Shown: positions 17,426-27,293 of the stretch, piece after piece | Layout of the letters: each line of letters opens with the position of its first letter | How positions within the stretch are numbered: position 1 is the stretch's first letter | From: Hyphomonas jannaschiana VP2 | GTDB lineage: Bacteria > Pseudomonadota > Alphaproteobacteria > Caulobacterales > Hyphomonadaceae | Direction: 5' to 3' | Assembly (NCBI RefSeq): GCF_000685215.1 | Contig: NZ_ARYJ01000002.1 | Coordinates: 248,001-312,000 of the forward strand | Length of the DNA stretch: 64,000 bases | The notes under the pieces: model-generated | Told to the model about the DNA's origin: nothing | Seen by the model: the letters and a program-made list of their open reading frames with translations, nothing else | Database searches by the model: none | Program-made: the position numbers and the translations under genes

Positions 17426-18361
17426 TTAGCTGGTCGATTCAAGAAGATCGGAGGGGAGTGCCATCAGGCTAAGCGCAACCTGACGTAACTCGTCGGCCAG
17501 GACCTGCAGGCTTGGCGCGAATGGCGATGTTTCTCTCCACATCAGGCCTACAGAATGGATTGCGAGAGGATGATCAATACGGCGAATGACCATTTGTGGG
17601 TCTCGTCTCACTTCCGAGAGTGCGTACAGACTGGGCAGTACCGCTATGCCTGCTCCCATCTCCGCCATCAGACGAACGGAATCCAGGCTTGTGCCCTCAT
17701 ATTCGTGACTAACGATTCCTCCCGCCTCGTCCGACAGGCTCTGGACCATGGCGGTCAGACGAAATTCACCGCTTAAGGTTAGCAGGTGACGTCCTCTGAT
17801 CGCCTCAAGGCCAATTGGTTCACGGTTCAATGCGAGTGGGTCATCAGCTGCCACACAAATCCAGAGATGTTCATCGAACAAAGGTTCGTATGCCAGTCCG
17901 GGGTGGTCGTGCTGTGAGGATATGATTGTGTCGAATGTCCCCTCATTCAGGTGAATGTCGAGTTTCCCTGCGGTTTCCTCGCGCACAGAGAATCTCAGAT
18001 TGGGATATGTGGTATGAAGTTGGCGCACGGCCATGGGAAGTAGATAAGGGCCCACAACCGGCAATACGCCCAAACGAAAATGCCCATCGAGCTTGGCCGC
18101 TTCGTGCCGTGTAAACGCTTTCAACTCCTCGACATCTCGCAATATACATTTGGCCCGCCGATAAACTTCTGTACCGCGCGGTGTCAGAATTGCGCCCGTC
18201 GCCGTGCGTTCAAAGAGCGTTGCGCCCAGAACGTCTTCCATAGCTGCGATCTGGGATGACAGTCCGGGTTGGGTGATATGAACCTGTTTCGCGGCATCAC
18301 GAAAGCGGCCACTTTCTGCAACGGCGACAAGATACTGGAGCTGGCGGAGAGTTGGTCTCAT
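17426..18361 (-). CDS. OxyR-like LysR regulator lacking redox cysteines
   Basis: A 311-residue LysR regulator whose N-terminal helix-turn-helix (MRPTLRQLQYLVAVAESGRFRDAA) and effector domain resemble OxyR throughout, including the DSVRLMAEMGAGIAVLPS-type block. In OxyR the peroxide switch is C199/C208. Here the aligned positions are Phe200 and Leu209; the only cysteines are C72 and C169, not at switch positions. It should therefore not sense peroxide by the classic disulfide. It ends beside the decayed gdhA copy and no peroxide gene is divergent from it; the peroxiredoxin is 2 kb away. Confidence 0.85.
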   Translation of the reverse strand: MRPTLRQLQYLVAVAESGRFRDAAKQVHITQPGLSSQIAAMEDVLGATLFERTATGAILTPRGTEVYRRAKCILRDVEELKAFTRHEAAKLDGHFRLGVLPVVGPYLLPMAVRQLHTTYPNLRFSVREETAGKLDIHLNEGTFDTIISSQHDHPGLAYEPLFDEHLWICVAADDPLALNREPIGLEAIRGRHLLTLSGEFRLTAMVQSLSDEAGGIVSHEYEGTSLDSVRLMAEMGAGIAVLPSLYALSEVRRDPQMVIRRIDHPLAIHSVGLMWRETSPFAPSLQVLADELRQVALSLMALPSDLLESTS

Positions 18362-18706
18362 AATCTAAACTTATCGAGCTATATACTTATTGTTATTTGA
18401 ATTTATACCCTTCTTAGCCCAATTCAATCAACAGAGGAAGGGGAATGGGATCGAGATAATTCAGGTCAGAAAAGCAGAAGAAAATATTCACGGTACAGAG
18501 CAAAATGATCGGACAGGAAGCGATTCGAGCGGCGGTGCGCACGCCTCTTTTGAGGCTAGCGGATGCCGGTTCCGCCCCGGGCGAACCTTGTCTTCTAGAT
18601 GACGCAAATATAGCAATTTCCTGCAATATCAGCCACTTGGTGCGTATGACCTAAAGTTCGGACATCGGACGTTTCCTGACCCCCCATCAGCCAGTCTGAT
18701 GTTCGT
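18362..18706. other. Intergenic region with a possible tiny gene remnant
   Basis: The left part (18362-18430) is A/T-rich and probably carries the promoter of the LysR gene. A 49-codon frame on the plus strand (18504-18653) has IRAAVRTPLLR, which faintly recalls the N-terminus of threonine dehydratase-like PLP enzymes, but it stops at once and has no ribosome site. I treat it as unproven. Nothing else recognisable is present. Confidence 0.3.
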
Positions 18707-18752
18707 CCTGTCGGCTGGCTACCTCTCTCCGATTTGGAGGCCAGCCGACAGG
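18707..18752 (-). terminator. Hairpin downstream of metE
   Basis: A perfect 13-base inverted repeat (CCTGTCGGCTGGC at 18707-18719 and its complement at 18740-18752) with a 20-base loop that can itself pair CTC with GAG. It lies 66 bases after the metE stop. No T-run follows on the minus strand, so it would be a non-canonical terminator or an mRNA-stabilising stem. Confidence 0.5.
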
Positions 18753-18817
18753 TAATAATCTTCTACCTGCAGAATGCCAGATGCCGCGCAGGCACTCCCT
18801 GACCAAAAGGCCATAGT

Positions 18818-21097
18818 CTACCAGGCTGCTGACGCGGCTCGCCGCATGGCTTGCGCGGCCGTGACCAGGTGCGCGATGGAGGACTTTACCTCCGGCCAGC
18901 CACGTGTCTTGAGCCCGCAATCGGGATTGACCCAGATCCGGTCTGCCGGGATTACCCGGCTTGCCTTCTTCAGCAGGTCTTCCATCCCGGCCGCATCCGG
19001 TACGCGCGGCGAATGAATGTCCCAGACGCCAGGGCCGATTTCATTCGGGTACTCAAATTCCGCAAAAGCATCGAGCAATTCCATATCTGAGCGCGAAGTC
19101 TCAATGGAAATGACATCCGCATCCATCGCCGCGATCGCCGGCATGATGTCATTGAATTCGCTGTAACACATATGGGTGTGGATCTGAGTTTCGTCCCTCA
19201 CACCCGAGGCTGCCAGGCGGAACGCGCCGACGGCCCAGTCGAGATAGGCTGGCCGGTCGTCCTGGCGCAGCGGCAGGCCTTCGCGCAGGGCTGCCTCATC
19301 AATCTGGATCATCGCGATTCCTGCCGCTTCCAGGTCCTGCACCTCGTCGCGGATGGCGAGCGCAATCTGACGGCAGGTCTCCGAGCGCGGCAGGTCATTG
19401 CGGACGAAGGACCAGTTGAGGATGGTCACCGGTCCCGTCAGCATGCCTTTCACCGGCTTGCTGGTGAGGGATTGCGCATACTGTGACCAGCCCACAGTCA
19501 TGGGGCTCGGGCGCGTGACATCGCCGAAGATGATGGGCGGTTTCACACAGCGCGACCCATAGGATTGCACCCAGCCCTGTCTGGTGAAGGTGAAACCTTC
19601 CAGCTGCTCGCCGAAATACTCGACCATGTCATTGCGTTCGAACTCGCCATGGACAAGCACATCCAGCCCGGCCTCTTCCTGATAGGCGATGCAACCTTTC
19701 GTCTGCGCCTTCAGGAAGGCACCGTACGACTGGTCGTCCATGTCACCGCGCCGGTTGGCCGCCCGCGCCTGGCGCACTTCCTTCGTCTGCGGGAAGGAAC
19801 CGATGGTTGTTGTCGGGAAGGCTGGCAACTTGAAGATCTGCGCCTGCCTTGCCCGGCGCTCGGCATAGGGGCTCTGGCGGTTCAGAGCGGATGGCGAAAC
19901 CCTGGAGAGCCGCTCGGCTATGGCCGGGTTGTGGATGCGCGGCGATGCCTTGCGAGCCCTGTTGGCGTTCGCGGATGCAACGAACTCGGCGGCAACCGCC
20001 TCGCCGCCCTCATTCAGGGCCTTTGCCAGACCGGCCACTTCACCGAGCTTTTGCCGCGCAAAGGCGAGCCAGCTCTTGAGTTCATCATCGAGTGTCTTTT
20101 CTTGGTCGAGATCGACCGGCACATGCAGCAGCGAGCAGGAGGGCGCGATTTCCACGCGATCCGCTCCGATGGCCTTTACCGCGCGTTCGGCCTGTTCGAG
20201 ACAGGTATCAAGGTCTGAACGCCAGACATTCCGTCCGTCGACAAGCCCAAGCGACAGGTGCCGGTCCGCGATCCGCGCAATTACATCGTCCAGTTGCTCC
20301 GGCGCACGTACGAGATCGACATGCAGGCCGTCGACCGGTAGCGACGTAGCCAGGGAGAGATTATCGCCCAGCTTGCCGAAATAGGTCGCGAGCATGATTT
20401 TGGGGCCGGACACCGACAACGCCCTCATCGCCGTCCTGAAGGCTTCTTTCTGTTTATCCGAGAGATCAAGTACCAGGACAGGTTCGTCGATCTGCACCCA
20501 TTCGGCGCCGGCATCCTTCAACTTTCCAAGCAATTCAGCATAGACTGAAAGGACGTCTTCAAGCAGGTCCAGCGGATCGAGATCCGGTTCCTTCGCTTTG
20601 CCGAGACTTAGCCAGGTGACCGGGCCAGGCAGGACAGGCCGGGTCGTCAGCCCAATCTTCTTGGCCTCGTTGAATTCGTCCAGTGCTTTGTTGGAGGCAA
20701 GCCGGAAGTGCTGCCCCTTCGTGAATTCAGGAACGATATAGTGATAGTTCGTATCGAACCATTTCGTCATTTCCATCGCCGGTGCCTCCGGCGTACCGCG
20801 GGCCATGGCGAAATAGATATCGAGATCTATATCGCCATCGGCAGGACCGAAACGCTCAGGGATCGCCCCCAGCGTGGCGGTCATGTCGAGCACCTGATCG
20901 TAGAAAGAAAAATCATTGGACGGAATGATGCCGATGCCGGCTTCGCGCTGCTGATGCCAGTGACGGCGGCGCAGTTCGAGCCCGACTTGTTCCAGCTCAG
21001 AGCGAGAGATCTCGTTCTTCCAATAGCTTTCCATTGTCTTTTTCAGCTCCCGCTTGGCCCCGATCCGGGGAAAGCCGAGATTTGCCGCGTGCGTCAT
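18818..21097 (-). CDS. metE: Cobalamin-independent methionine synthase
   Basis: Transfers a methyl group from 5-methyltetrahydropteroyl-triglutamate to homocysteine to make methionine, without vitamin B12. It has 759 residues in two barrel domains, a normal length. Landmarks are GFPRIG near the start, the ATYFG segment, TTIGSFPQTKEVRQAR at the start of the second barrel, and zinc ligands HMC (His, Cys) and NPDCGLKTR (Cys). The ATG at 21097 has the ribosome site AAGGAG. It is divergent from metR across a 100-base region with a dyad. The gene is more GC-rich than its neighbours. Confidence 0.97.
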   Translation of the reverse strand: MTHAANLGFPRIGAKRELKKTMESYWKNEISRSELEQVGLELRRRHWHQQREAGIGIIPSNDFSFYDQVLDMTATLGAIPERFGPADGDIDLDIYFAMARGTPEAPAMEMTKWFDTNYHYIVPEFTKGQHFRLASNKALDEFNEAKKIGLTTRPVLPGPVTWLSLGKAKEPDLDPLDLLEDVLSVYAELLGKLKDAGAEWVQIDEPVLVLDLSDKQKEAFRTAMRALSVSGPKIMLATYFGKLGDNLSLATSLPVDGLHVDLVRAPEQLDDVIARIADRHLSLGLVDGRNVWRSDLDTCLEQAERAVKAIGADRVEIAPSCSLLHVPVDLDQEKTLDDELKSWLAFARQKLGEVAGLAKALNEGGEAVAAEFVASANANRARKASPRIHNPAIAERLSRVSPSALNRQSPYAERRARQAQIFKLPAFPTTTIGSFPQTKEVRQARAANRRGDMDDQSYGAFLKAQTKGCIAYQEEAGLDVLVHGEFERNDMVEYFGEQLEGFTFTRQGWVQSYGSRCVKPPIIFGDVTRPSPMTVGWSQYAQSLTSKPVKGMLTGPVTILNWSFVRNDLPRSETCRQIALAIRDEVQDLEAAGIAMIQIDEAALREGLPLRQDDRPAYLDWAVGAFRLAASGVRDETQIHTHMCYSEFNDIMPAIAAMDADVISIETSRSDMELLDAFAEFEYPNEIGPGVWDIHSPRVPDAAGMEDLLKKASRVIPADRIWVNPDCGLKTRGWPEVKSSIAHLVTAAQAMRRAASAAW

Positions 21098-21177
21098 AAC
21101 CAGTCTCCTTGCTCCTTCAAACCAGTGTAAGCCTACGGACTCCTTTGCATGACGAATAATGGATTGTTTTCACATAC

Positions 21178-21196
21178 TCATGATATATTGTCATGA
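21178..21196. promoter_or_regulatory. LysR-type (MetR) operator candidate between metE and metR
   Basis: TCATGATATATTGTCATGA is an interrupted dyad (TCATGA, 7 bases, TCATGA) lying just before the metR start and about 80 bases before metE. A dyad of this kind in a divergent LysR-target arrangement is the usual place for MetR to bind. It differs from the enterobacterial MetR consensus TGAA-N5-TTCA. Confidence 0.5.
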
Positions 21197-21197
21197 A

Positions 21198-22085
21198 ATG
21201 ATCGATACCCAATCCCTTTCCATTCTTCGGGAAATCGAACGGACCGGCAGTCTCACGCAGGCAGCCGACCGGCTGCACATGACGCAATCGGCCGTCAGCC
21301 ACGCCATGCGCCGGTTCGAGGAACGCTATGGAGTCACGCTGTGGGAGAGAGAAGGGCGCGGCATTCGCCTGACGCAGGCCGGAGACTATCTGGCCACACT
21401 CGCCCACCGTCTGCTGCCGCAGCTCGTCCATGCCGAAACCGTGCTTGAGGATTTCGCCGGCGGCGGGCGCGGTGCGCTTCGGATCGGCATGGAGTGCCAT
21501 CCCTGCGAGAAATGGTTGATGCGGGTCATCACGCCTTATCTCGCGGCCTGGCCAGGCGTGGACCTGAATGTCAGCACTGCTTTCCAGTTCGGTGGGTTGA
21601 GCGCCCTGCTCGGCCACGAGATCGACCTCCTGATCACGCCGGACCCATTGAGCCGGCCCGCGCTCGCCTATCATCCGGTCTTCGACTATGAACTCGTCCT
21701 GGTGGTCCGCGCCGATCACTTGCTGGCAGTAAAGCCTCATGTTGAGCCGGAAGACCTCGATCGCGAAACCCTGATCACCTATCCGGTCGAGCGGGAACGG
21801 CTGGATGTGTTCACGCAATTTCTGGTGCCCGCCCGGCGGATCCCGCGCCGCCACCGCACGGTCGAAACCTCGGATCTGATGTTGCAGCTGGTCGCCGCCG
21901 GACGCGGCGTCAGCGCCATGCCAGACTGGCTGGTCAGAGAATATACAGGTGACACGCCTCTCCGCGCCGTGCGCATCGGGACGAAGGGGATTGCAAAAAG
22001 CATCCATATCGGGCTCAGATGCAGCGATACCGACACGGACTATATCAAGGGCTTTCTCAACCTTGCCCGGATGCAACCGGACTAA
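21198..22085 (+). CDS. metR: LysR-family regulator, MetR-type
   Basis: A 295-residue LysR regulator that by analogy activates metE when homocysteine is present. The ATG at 21198 gives the typical start MIDTQSLSILREIERTGSL; the frame also opens at 21159. The helix-turn-helix contains LHMTQSAVSHAMRR, and the effector domain keeps MetR-like ECHPCEKWLMRV (homocysteine-responsive family feature) and VAAGRGVSAMPDW. It is divergent from metE with a dyad between them. GC-rich codon use matches metE and differs from flanking genes, so the pair may have moved together. Confidence 0.9.
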   Translation: MIDTQSLSILREIERTGSLTQAADRLHMTQSAVSHAMRRFEERYGVTLWEREGRGIRLTQAGDYLATLAHRLLPQLVHAETVLEDFAGGGRGALRIGMECHPCEKWLMRVITPYLAAWPGVDLNVSTAFQFGGLSALLGHEIDLLITPDPLSRPALAYHPVFDYELVLVVRADHLLAVKPHVEPEDLDRETLITYPVERERLDVFTQFLVPARRIPRRHRTVETSDLMLQLVAAGRGVSAMPDWLVREYTGDTPLRAVRIGTKGIAKSIHIGLRCSDTDTDYIKGFLNLARMQPD

Positions 22086-22189
22086 ATCTGTGGCCCAACC
22101 GGACTTCCGGACAGCTATATGTGGCCGCGCCACTCCGACAAAATTGTCACATAACCGCCGCCCTCGGTAGGTTGGGTTCGTCGCGGCGT

Positions 22190-22700
22190 TCCTGCCGGGC
22201 GCCGATGCATAAGAGACATGTCTGGTCGTATAATTTCGTCAGGGGGGGGGGCTTATGAGGTGCTCTGTATACTATGCGTTATGGATGAATATGCCGGGGA
22301 ATGCTTCGCCATCCGCGTCGCGCGTAAGCTCAACGCCCGGAGTGTGTCCGCACGCTGGACGGGTTGTTCGGCCATCATGGCCCGCCGAAGAATATCCGCT
22401 CCAGCAACCGCCGCGACCTTATCGCCCCAGATTGCCTGGTACGTTTCAGCGTAACGACACTCTACATCGAACCGGGCTCGCTGTGGAAAAACGGATACTG
22501 CGAGAGGTTGGCTTCGCCTGCCTGCATCTGACCTCCAAGCTCGGGGATAAGTTGCTGGCGAAGGAGAGCTTCTCCGGTTTATGCGAAGCCCTGATCCTGA
22601 TGGGAACCTGTCGGCGACATAACCCCCGCCGCGTGGAAGCGACCGGACCAGCAATAGCGGTGAACCATAATAGGTGGAGCAGAGCACACTCGCCGGCATA
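22190..22700 (+). mobile_element. Decayed IS3-family transposase (OrfB) fragment
   Basis: Pieces of an IS3-family DDE integrase can be read across three frames: HVWSYNFV near 22215, CVMDEY...C.AIRVARKLN near 22270, LDGLFGHHGPPKNIRS near 22355, LYIEPGSLWKNGYCER near 22460, and SKLGDKLL...E...L.EA to RRHNP.R near 22540-22640. The first catalytic Asp reads Asn (WSYNFV) and the second, in the usual RSDNGPEF motif, reads Ser; the Glu of NGYxE is kept. Several frameshifts separate the blocks, so it is dead. No OrfA, terminal inverted repeats or target duplication could be seen. Confidence 0.75.
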
Positions 22701-22836
22701 TTACCGGCGGACCAGAAGTTCTGAGTGTCGCATGCGCATGTTGAGGCGCTTCGTTGCCCAGACTTTGGTCGGCAGGGGCAGGAGAGGGGGCGTAGGTCGA
22801 CGTGTTTCTCTTTCGGCATTCAGGAGGTGAGGAGGC

Positions 22837-24348
<1,512 letters not shown>

Positions 24349-24696
24349 CTATGCCGATTGATCGCCATCAGCATCTTCCATGAGCGCAAGAGCTTTGATG
24401 GAATGGGCATACGCTGCACCAGCACGCATTTCAGCTGCCACCCAGATAGCTTCCATCACCTGTTTGTCCGAGACACCCAGTCGTTTGGCAATCTTTACGT
24501 GGCCTTCAATACACCATGGGCATTGAGTCACGTGAGCGACAGCAATCGCAATCAATTGCTTGGTGGGTTCGTCCAGTGCGCCCTCAGCAAAAACAGCCTT
24601 GGAAAATGCTTTGAATGCGTCGTCCGCAGCCGGCGCCAGGCTATGGCGCCGTTCGGCATCTGCGCGTGTTGGTTTCGGAAGTCGAATGTCGGACAT
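24349..24696 (-). CDS. AhpD-like carboxymuconolactone decarboxylase family protein
   Basis: A 115-residue all-helical protein of the CMD/AhpD family. It has the redox motif CPWC (C59, C62) followed by H66, the same arrangement as the peroxidase-linked AhpD active site, so it is likelier a thiol peroxidase or disulfide reductase partner than a lactone decarboxylase. The promoter region has a sequence like the globin operator (24713-24732), which would place it in an NO or redox regulon. It stands alone between gdhA and rnk, both on the same strand. Confidence 0.88.
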   Translation of the reverse strand: MSDIRLPKPTRADAERRHSLAPAADDAFKAFSKAVFAEGALDEPTKQLIAIAVAHVTQCPWCIEGHVKIAKRLGVSDKQVMEAIWVAAEMRAGAAYAHSIKALALMEDADGDQSA

Positions 24697-24712
24697 GAGG
24701 GGGGCCTTCTTT

Positions 24713-24732
24713 AAAAATACATATGCGGTACA
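24713..24732 (-). promoter_or_regulatory. NsrR/Rrf2-type operator candidate before the AhpD-like gene
   Basis: AAAAATACATATGCGGTACA resembles the left half and centre of the globin operator (AAGATACATATAAAGTAC); the right half is less conserved. It lies 17-36 bases upstream of the AhpD-like start, where a repressor would block initiation. Supported by similarity to the first site only. Confidence 0.35.
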
Positions 24733-25037
24733 GGAACATTCCGGAATTGAATGCTCGCGTCGTTTTCCTTCTTGCTCCTCGTCTCAGCACACGCAATGAG
24801 TGTGAAGGAGGATAAATAAGACTTTATAATACCAATATAGCGGGATTGAAACCAGGAAAGAGGGGGTATCGATAATTGATGTGCGTAACTGTTCAGGATT
24901 CAAACAAGAAGGTCACGAATGCCTTGTGCATGTGGGCTTTCTTCAGCTGGAAAGTCAGGTTGGTATTCCGTTTCTGTATTGAGCTTTGGATATTGCGGCG
25001 GAACACGGCTCCGCCGTATTTCTTCAGATGCACGGGG
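24733..25037. other. Gap between the AhpD-like and Rnk-like genes
   Basis: No supported gene. A minus-strand frame (24893-25087) begins inside the rnk 3' end in another frame and has no ribosome site. A mixed-purine AAGGAGGATAAATAAG stretch near 24806 looks like a ribosome site on the plus strand but no frame follows it. Confidence 0.35.
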
Positions 25038-25466
25038 TCAGCTGGCTGAAGTAAAACCGGGCTGATTGGAATCGATCTGGCCGACATTTTCCACGGTCAG
25101 CGTATGTCGGTCGCCGTGAGGAGATATCCATTCAATGGACTGGCCGGGGGACAAACCCAGAAGCGCAACACCAATAGGCGTCAGAATCGACACATACCCC
25201 TTTGAAATATCTGCATATTTAGGCAGAACAAGGGTTGCGAGACGCTTGTCCCCCGTATCGGCAGAATAGCGCAGCGTGGATCCAATTCTGGCGATGGTTG
25301 ATGGAAACGCGTCGTCGTCAATAACGCGGGCTCTATCAAGCTCTGCCAACAATTCTTCTGCAACAGACGGATTGTGCGCATGGAACGCATCTGCGAGCGC
25401 AGAGAGCAGGTCAAAGTCGGATTGACAAACGGAGATGGCAGGCTTGCCGGAATGCTTGGAACTCAT
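25038..25466 (-). CDS. Rnk-like GreA/GreB C-terminal domain protein
   Basis: A 142-residue protein with a short N-terminal helical part and a C-terminal GreA/GreB-type FKBP-like domain (about 50-130), the layout of Rnk, the 'regulator of nucleoside diphosphate kinase' that binds RNA polymerase in its secondary channel. Motifs are TLRYSADTGDKR, YVSILTPIGVALLGLSPGQSIEW, and the HTLTVENV end. The long GreA coiled coil is absent, which separates it from GreA and GreB. It stands alone, with gaps on both sides. Confidence 0.85.
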   Translation of the reverse strand: MSSKHSGKPAISVCQSDFDLLSALADAFHAHNPSVAEELLAELDRARVIDDDAFPSTIARIGSTLRYSADTGDKRLATLVLPKYADISKGYVSILTPIGVALLGLSPGQSIEWISPHGDRHTLTVENVGQIDSNQPGFTSAS

Positions 25467-25841
25467 GAACTTTCACGCATGGACTGACGCAGGAGCAAGG
25501 CAGGGGTGCCATCGCACACAGCGTTACGGTTGTCTGAAGATGTCGTTTGTTGCGCTTCAATCACGCTGCGGCTTCGGTTTTGCCCCTCGACCCGCTCACG
25601 ACAAATGCGAGCCGGGGGTTAAAGTCCTGCGATAGGACAAACCCTGAAAATCGAGATGGAGATCGAAACCGAATAGCACATGGTCTCGCATGATCGCGAG
25701 TGGAGTGAAGAATGTCAAGTCGAGGTGCTGCCTTCACGGCCGGCCGACCCGGAAGGGTGTATGAGAAGAAGCGACCACGTCCATTCGACACTGACCGACA
25801 GATTAGTACAATTTGGCTGACAATGATCATGACCGTTTCCA
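25467..25841. other. Gap with one doubtful coupled reading frame
   Basis: The only candidate here is the minus-strand frame 25561-25842, listed separately. Otherwise I see nothing recognisable; the stretch should hold the rnk promoter. Confidence 0.35.
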
Positions 25842-25842
25842 T
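25561..25842 (-). CDS. Doubtful small ORF coupled to the PepSY gene
   Basis: A 93-codon frame whose ATG shares its A with the stop of the PepSY gene (TGATG), the classic translational coupling layout. The N-terminus has one hydrophobic stretch (about 3-16) and the rest is basic and low in order. Similar PepSY genes are often followed by small membrane proteins, which gives mild support. No family is recognised and the codon use looks non-coding in the second half, so it may be chance. Confidence 0.25.
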   Translation of the reverse strand: METVMIIVSQIVLICRSVSNGRGRFFSYTLPGRPAVKAAPRLDILHSTRDHARPCAIRFRSPSRFSGFVLSQDFNPRLAFVVSGSRGKTEAAA

Positions 25843-27233
25843 CAGGGCGTGAATAATCCAAGCCAGATCCTGAGCGGTTCGATGCGCCGGAGCACAAGCC
25901 GTTCAAGGGCAAGCACACACAGCACAGATATTCCAAGCGTAGGGAACAGAAGTCCCAACATCGCAAGCAGAGCAATGATGCTCCACAAAGCCCGTCCAGA
26001 ATGTAAGGGTTTCGGGGCCCCCAGGCCGATTTTGCGGCGGCTGAGCCACATCAACGGAGCGGAAAGAGACAAGGTCGCTGCCCCAAGGGTTGCGACGAGC
26101 ATGATCAATTGGTTCGGGGCGCCGAAATAATTCCCCATATGGATCGCCACGCCCCATTCGACAGCCTTGGCGCCAATACCGTAGTCACCGAAGGAAACAT
26201 CGTTGATGACCTCGCCCGTATACTGATCGATGTGGAGTGTCCTCTGGCCTTCCGGCTGGTCCGGATAGGTGTAGGCCGTGAAGACATCGTGCGCATCGCC
26301 GGGCAGTGTCAATCTGTAAGCCGTCGTGAGCCCTTCGTGTGCAAACACCTGCACAGCATCCCGCACGGAAATCGGCATATGCTGCGCATGGGCCGAGTGA
26401 GGTGCCGGGGCAGGTTCCATTGTCCAGGGTATCCCAGGCGTGGTTTCGGCGAGGGTCTTGTCCGGATCCGAGCCCGCGGCGCCATGATCGATATGAATGC
26501 GGTAGGATGCGGGGTAGCCCAGCCCCATGTTCGCCATCGCGCGCTCCAAGTTCCCGCCCCAGTTCGACGCCCAGGGGAGACCTGTAAGGGTCAGGAACAT
26601 GATCAGCCCCGATGTCCATATACCGACGACTGGGTGCAGGTCGCGCCAGAACAGGCGGCCCTTTCCCCAGCGCGGCAGGAATACGCCCCAGACCTTGTTC
26701 TGCGTTCGGGGCCACCACAGGTAAAGTCCCGTCACGATAAGAACGATTGCCCAGCAAGCCGCGAGTTCGACGATGAGATCTCCCCGCTCGCCCATCAGCA
26801 GGGAGCCATGCATCTGGTCTGCAAAACCTACAAGCGTATGACCATAGATGAAGGAGCCGAGCACTTCGCCGGATACCGGATCGACATATGCCCGGAATGG
26901 CTCGCCCGCCCCGGGGGTAAGAAACACGACGGCCGTCCGGTCGGGCGATGTCGGGAGGTCTGCACGGGTGGCGGAGGCACCCGGAAAAGACCGCAGCGCA
27001 TTGTCGATTATGATATCAGCCGGAAGATGGGGGCCGGCTTGCTCCACGAAGCGCCAGTCCGGATGGACGATATCCTCGATCTCGGTGCCGTACAGATAGA
27101 TCGTGCCGGTGATTGCGAGAATAAGAACAAAGGGGGCAATAATCAGCCCCGCATAGAAGTGGAGCCGGAAGATTGTTCTGTGGAGACTTGCTTTGGCAGA
27201 GCCTGACGATTCCATAGGCGGTTGCTGGCTCAT
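25842..27233 (-). CDS. PepSY-associated transmembrane protein, iron-uptake type
   Basis: A 463-residue inner-membrane protein with an N-terminal helix (HRTIFRLHFYAGLIIAPFVL...), a periplasmic PepSY-like part with YVDPVSGEVLG, a central WWPR motif after the second helix, the DLHPVVGIWTS block, and C-terminal helices. This matches the PepSY_TM family commonly paired with TonB-dependent siderophore receptors and thought to act in ferric-siderophore reduction or use. It lies 60 bases downstream of such a receptor gene on the same strand, supporting an iron-uptake operon. The substrate is unknown. Confidence 0.88.
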   Translation of the reverse strand: MSQQPPMESSGSAKASLHRTIFRLHFYAGLIIAPFVLILAITGTIYLYGTEIEDIVHPDWRFVEQAGPHLPADIIIDNALRSFPGASATRADLPTSPDRTAVVFLTPGAGEPFRAYVDPVSGEVLGSFIYGHTLVGFADQMHGSLLMGERGDLIVELAACWAIVLIVTGLYLWWPRTQNKVWGVFLPRWGKGRLFWRDLHPVVGIWTSGLIMFLTLTGLPWASNWGGNLERAMANMGLGYPASYRIHIDHGAAGSDPDKTLAETTPGIPWTMEPAPAPHSAHAQHMPISVRDAVQVFAHEGLTTAYRLTLPGDAHDVFTAYTYPDQPEGQRTLHIDQYTGEVINDVSFGDYGIGAKAVEWGVAIHMGNYFGAPNQLIMLVATLGAATLSLSAPLMWLSRRKIGLGAPKPLHSGRALWSIIALLAMLGLLFPTLGISVLCVLALERLVLRRIEPLRIWLGLFTP

Positions 27234-27293
27234 TTTGATTGGTCCGATTTACCGGCCGGACCTTCGCAGGAAGACCCGGCCGGCGGAAAATGA

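Noticed and set aside
18504-18653. A 49-codon frame resembling the start of a threonine dehydratase
   Set aside because: Only about ten residues look similar, there is no ribosome site, and no downstream remainder could be found.
22255-22830. A 191-codon plus-strand ORF as an intact gene
   Set aside because: Its blocks match IS3 OrfB only when frames are joined, so it is part of a decayed transposase.
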